Shown here one piece after another: positions 61,453 to 64,000 of a DNA stretch of 64,000 nt. How positions within the stretch are numbered: position 1 is the first letter of the stretch; each line of letters starts with the position of its first letter. Under the pieces are notes generated by a model, which saw nothing but the letters and a program-made list of their open reading frames with translations, had not been told where the DNA came from and did not search any database. The stretch comes from Mycolicibacterium rufum (GTDB taxonomy: Bacteria; Actinomycetota; Actinomycetes; Mycobacteriales; Mycobacteriaceae), in contig NZ_CP092427.2 in the NCBI RefSeq assembly GCF_022374875.2, positions 1,054,001 to 1,118,000 on the forward strand, written 5' to 3'. Both the position numbers and the translations under genes were made by a program.

Positions 61453-62289
61453 TCAGGTCGACGGGGACGCGATCACCGCGAGCAGTTGCAGCTTCTCGTA
61501 GCTGTCGCTACCGGGGTCTGCGGTGTAGACCAGCAGCGAGTGCGACTGGATGGGATCCAGCAGCACCTGGCAGTTGAGTTCGAGCCGTCCTAGCTCGGAG
61601 TGCTCATACCGCTTGACCTCTCGCGGTCTGACACCGACCACGTGCTCACTCCACAGGCTGAGGAACTCGTCGCTGCGCGTCGCGAGCAATTCCGCCAGCC
61701 GAGCAGCCTTGGAGCCCGGTCCACGTCGCCCCAACACTTCCCGGAGCCCGGAGGTGTACATGCGCGAATAGAAGTCGTGGTCTTCGGCCGGATGGAGCTC
61801 ACGCGCGGCGGGGTCGGTGAACCACCGGTAGCCGATGCTGCGCGACGGTCCGGTGTGGCGGCACAGGTCACCGACGAGGCCGACGCTGAGCCGGGTCTGC
61901 CGCAAGGTCTCCCCCAGCTCGGTGACGATCTCGGCCGGGGTGTCGGTCAGCCGATCGAAGATCCGCAGCATTCCCGGGCTGATGTGGTCGCTGCCCGATT
62001 CGCGTGGCGGTGGCTGGTGGCCGGCGAGCCGAAAGAGGTGATCGCGCTCGTCGCGAGACAGATGCAGCCCCTGCGCGATCGACGCGATCATCTGCTCCGA
62101 GGGCTGCGGTCCGCGTTCCTGCTCCAGCCGCGAGTAGTAGTCGGTCGACATGTGACACAGGGCGGCGACCTCTTCACGGCGCAAGCCACTCGTGCGACGG
62201 CGGTGCCCCCGTGGGAGCCCGACGTCCTCCGGCTGGAGTGCGCCCCGGCGGCGGACCAGGAAGTCCGCCAGCGCCGTGCGATCGATCAT
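61453..62289 (-). CDS. XRE family regulator with MmyB-like ligand domain
   Basis: This 278-residue regulator begins with the XRE HTH of the MmyB family ([43 protein letters not shown]). The C-terminal PAS-like MmyB domain follows ([23 protein letters not shown]). Such regulators commonly control a divergent SDR or reductase gene, as seen here. GGGGAG precedes the ATG at 9 nt. Confidence 0.92.
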   Translation of the reverse strand: MIDRTALADFLVRRRGALQPEDVGLPRGHRRRTSGLRREEVAALCHMSTDYYSRLEQERGPQPSEQMIASIAQGLHLSRDERDHLFRLAGHQPPPRESGSDHISPGMLRIFDRLTDTPAEIVTELGETLRQTRLSVGLVGDLCRHTGPSRSIGYRWFTDPAARELHPAEDHDFYSRMYTSGLREVLGRRGPGSKAARLAELLATRSDEFLSLWSEHVVGVRPREVKRYEHSELGRLELNCQVLLDPIQSHSLLVYTADPGSDSYEKLQLLAVIASPST

Positions 62290-62409
62290 GCCGCCATTCT
62301 CCCCGCGCCGAGCTCGCCCAGCCACGGACAGTCGATCCGTGGTTACCGCCCCGCCAATCAGGGAGCGTGGACGTCGAACTCCCCGACGCGAAACATCCAG
62401 GAGCAACGC

Positions 62410-63342
62410 ATGCCACCCCACAGCTACGACCTCACGATCCCCGATCTCTCAACGAAACGGGCGGTCGTCACCGGCGCGAGCGACGGCATCGGGCTTCGCA
62501 TCGCGACGAGGCTGGCCGGCGCAGGCGCCGAGGTGATCATGCCGGTCCGCAACTCGGCAAAGGGTGAGGCGGCTGTTGCGGCGATCCGAGATCGGCATCC
62601 CCGCGCCGTGCTCACGCTCGAGACACTCGATCTGTCTTCCCTCGTGTCAGTGGCGGAATTCGGCGAAAGACTCTGCGCCGAGGGAAAGCCGATCCACTTC
62701 CTGATCAACAACGCAGGAGTGATGACTCCGCCGACGCGGCAGACGACTGCCGACGGCTTCGAGCTGCAGTTCGGCACGAACCATCTCGGCCACTTCGCAC
62801 TCACCGCGCGATTGATGCCGCTGTTGCGGGCCGGCCGCGCCCGGGTGACCTCGCAGACGAGCGTCACCGCGCGCAGCGGTTCCATCAACTGGGACGACCT
62901 GAACTGGGAGCGGACCTACGCCGGCATGGCCGCCTACCGGCAGTCCAAGATCGCTCTCGGGCTGTTCGGACTCGAACTCGGCCGCCGTAGTGCCGCCAGC
63001 GGATGGGGCATCACCAGCGTCCTCTCCCATCCCGGCGTCGCACCGACCAGCCTGCTTGCGGCGCGCCGCGAGGTCGGACGGGCGAACGACACAGGCAGTG
63101 TGCGGATGATCCGTTGGCTCTCTGCGCGTGGACTGCTGGTGGGAACGGTCGACAGCGCGTCGCTCCCAGCGTTGATGGCAGCGACCTCGACCTCAGACGG
63201 CGAGTTCTTCGGGCCTCGGTGGCCGGGCAGCGCGGGTGGCCCGCCCGGCCAGGCGGGTCTCTGGAAACCGCTGCGCGACAACGGTGCTGCGCGCCGGATG
63301 TGGACGGTGTCAGAAGAGCTCACCGAGGTCACTGTCCCGTGA
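62410..63342 (+). CDS. SDR family oxidoreductase (retinol dehydrogenase-like)
   Basis: The 310-residue SDR has [32 protein letters not shown] and the catalytic Y-R-Q-S-K-I-A. The pattern is that of extended retinol dehydrogenase-like/light-dependent protochlorophyllide-type SDRs acting on lipophilic carbonyls. The second-shell serine is in S-Q-T-S-V-T-A. AGGAG lies 6 nt upstream of ATG 62410. The divergent XRE/MmyB gene is its likely regulator. Confidence 0.92.
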   Translation: MPPHSYDLTIPDLSTKRAVVTGASDGIGLRIATRLAGAGAEVIMPVRNSAKGEAAVAAIRDRHPRAVLTLETLDLSSLVSVAEFGERLCAEGKPIHFLINNAGVMTPPTRQTTADGFELQFGTNHLGHFALTARLMPLLRAGRARVTSQTSVTARSGSINWDDLNWERTYAGMAAYRQSKIALGLFGLELGRRSAASGWGITSVLSHPGVAPTSLLAARREVGRANDTGSVRMIRWLSARGLLVGTVDSASLPALMAATSTSDGEFFGPRWPGSAGGPPGQAGLWKPLRDNGAARRMWTVSEELTEVTVP

Positions 63343-63360
63343 GTGCGAGGAGCGCTGACG

Positions 63361-64000
63361 TCAGACGTCGACGAACGGGTCGACGAACGAGACGGCGATG
63401 CGATCGGGCACCCGCTTCCGTGCGTAGAAGACGGGAACGCTGCCCAACGGAGTCGAGAACGCCACGGTCTTCACATCACGCGTCGGTGTCGGCATGACGG
63501 ACTGCACGGTCCCAAACCCGCTGTCGCCCAACGTCACCACGTTGAACACCGATCCCACCGGCGGCACATCGCCCCGCGTGGTGCCGGCGAGTCCGTCGGT
63601 CACGTCGGTGACGAGGACGGCTTGGCTGCGGATGCCGAAGAGGTCGTGCTGGATGAACACGTCGGCATCGACACTGCCGATGCGCGAGCCCGTTGCGTCG
63701 TAGACGTCGAATTGTTGGTAGCCCTGGTACTGCACTTCTCTGGGCGGAAGCCCGTTGATGCCGACGGGTAGGAGCGGTGATGCGGGGACAAGGGTCAGTC
63801 CGTGGGTGACCGAGAGCGGCCGCGCCGACGGCGGTTCCGACGCGTCGATGAACGTTCGAGGACTTGTCTGGACCGCGCCGGAGTTGACCTGTTCGACGGT
63901 GACGACGGCGCCCGTCGGTGTAGGCAGCGACGAGTACAGCACGTAGTCGGTGTCGGCGCCGGCGTAGACGGCATTGAACACCGAACCGACCGGCGGCGTC
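63361..64000 (-). CDS. C-terminal part of a second secreted repeat-domain protein, cut by the window edge
   Basis: The frame is open to the last base of the window and ends at 63361. The 212 visible residues hold P-P-V-G-S-V-F-N-A-V at the edge, then a complete domain: G-L-P-P-R-E-V-Q-Y-Q-G-Y-Q-Q-F-D-V-Y-D, I-G-S-V-D-A-D-V, Q-A-V-L-V-T-D-V, P-P-V-G-S-V-F-N-V-V and a beta-rich end. These segments match the third domain of the 804-residue secreted protein at 29021-31435 almost word for word, so the two are paralogues. The internal GTG at 63981 is not the real start. Confidence 0.82.
   Translation of the reverse strand, partial: TPPVGSVFNAVYAGADTDYVLYSSLPTPTGAVVTVEQVNSGAVQTSPRTFIDASEPPSARPLSVTHGLTLVPASPLLPVGINGLPPREVQYQGYQQFDVYDATGSRIGSVDADVFIQHDLFGIRSQAVLVTDVTDGLAGTTRGDVPPVGSVFNVVTLGDSGFGTVQSVMPTPTRDVKTVAFSTPLGSVPVFYARKRVPDRIAVSFVDPFVDV

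Overview
The window reads as the chromosome of a fast-growing mycobacterium (Mycobacterium/Mycolicibacterium type). The evidence is very high G+C with G/C at wobble positions, F420-dependent luciferase-like oxidoreductases, many fatty-acid and acyl-CoA genes, class Ib nrdHIE, a MoeY-like E1/nitroreductase fusion followed by a GAF-GGDEF-EAL protein, and many promoters where a TAnnnT -10 hexamer sits 6-7 nt before the start codon (leaderless transcripts). No tRNA, rRNA, CRISPR array, insertion sequence or prophage was seen. From about 3.2 to 24.7 kb the gene content resembles, as I remember it, the M. tuberculosis Rv3051c-Rv3063 region (nrdEIH, flavin reductase, TetR, DinB2, SDR, TetR, CYP136, LigB, CstA), with lineage-specific insertions.

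Layout. 1-3.1 kb: VOC protein end, F420 oxidoreductase, TetR with twin operators, and a divergent leaderless pair (LysR-type ligand domain / DUF5997). 3.2-6.3 kb: nrdHIE with tandem NrdR boxes and no nrdF. 6.5-10 kb: FMN reductase, TetR, DinB2-type polymerase, SMC-like ATPase. 10-13.2 kb: SDR, TetR and CYP136 around a perfect operator. 13.2-13.8 kb: orphan LeuA regulatory-domain protein with a candidate leader-peptide attenuator. 14.1-18.1 kb: WGxxG-tail protein, TauE exporter, a frameshifted phosphotransferase, PoxB. 18.2-24.7 kb: SDR, membrane molybdo-oxidoreductase, LigB, CstA/YbdD. 24.7-29 kb: two LLM oxidoreductases, an NTF2-fold protein and FadD. 29-33.7 kb: a secreted repeat protein and a KAS III-sulfotransferase pair. 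34.1-43.1 kb: NYN protein and a beta-oxidation-type island with a GntR regulator. 43.9-48.7 kb: acyltransferase-like protein, MoeY and c-di-GMP enzyme operon. 48.7-53.5 kb: degenerate FAD protein, paired FadE genes, a deletion scar between two truncated genes, and a PE-PPE-domain lipoprotein. 53.5-61.4 kb: a probable beta-peptide/beta-alanine catabolic locus. 61.4-64 kb: XRE regulator/SDR pair and the end of a second secreted repeat protein.

The most coherent system is at 53.5-61.4 kb. A DmpA/BapA-type aminopeptidase is translationally coupled to an APC permease. It is flanked by a TetR and a PucR regulator and followed by a CoA-acylating semialdehyde dehydrogenase and a class III aminotransferase. 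Together these could release beta-amino acids, import them and convert them through malonate semialdehyde to acetyl-CoA.
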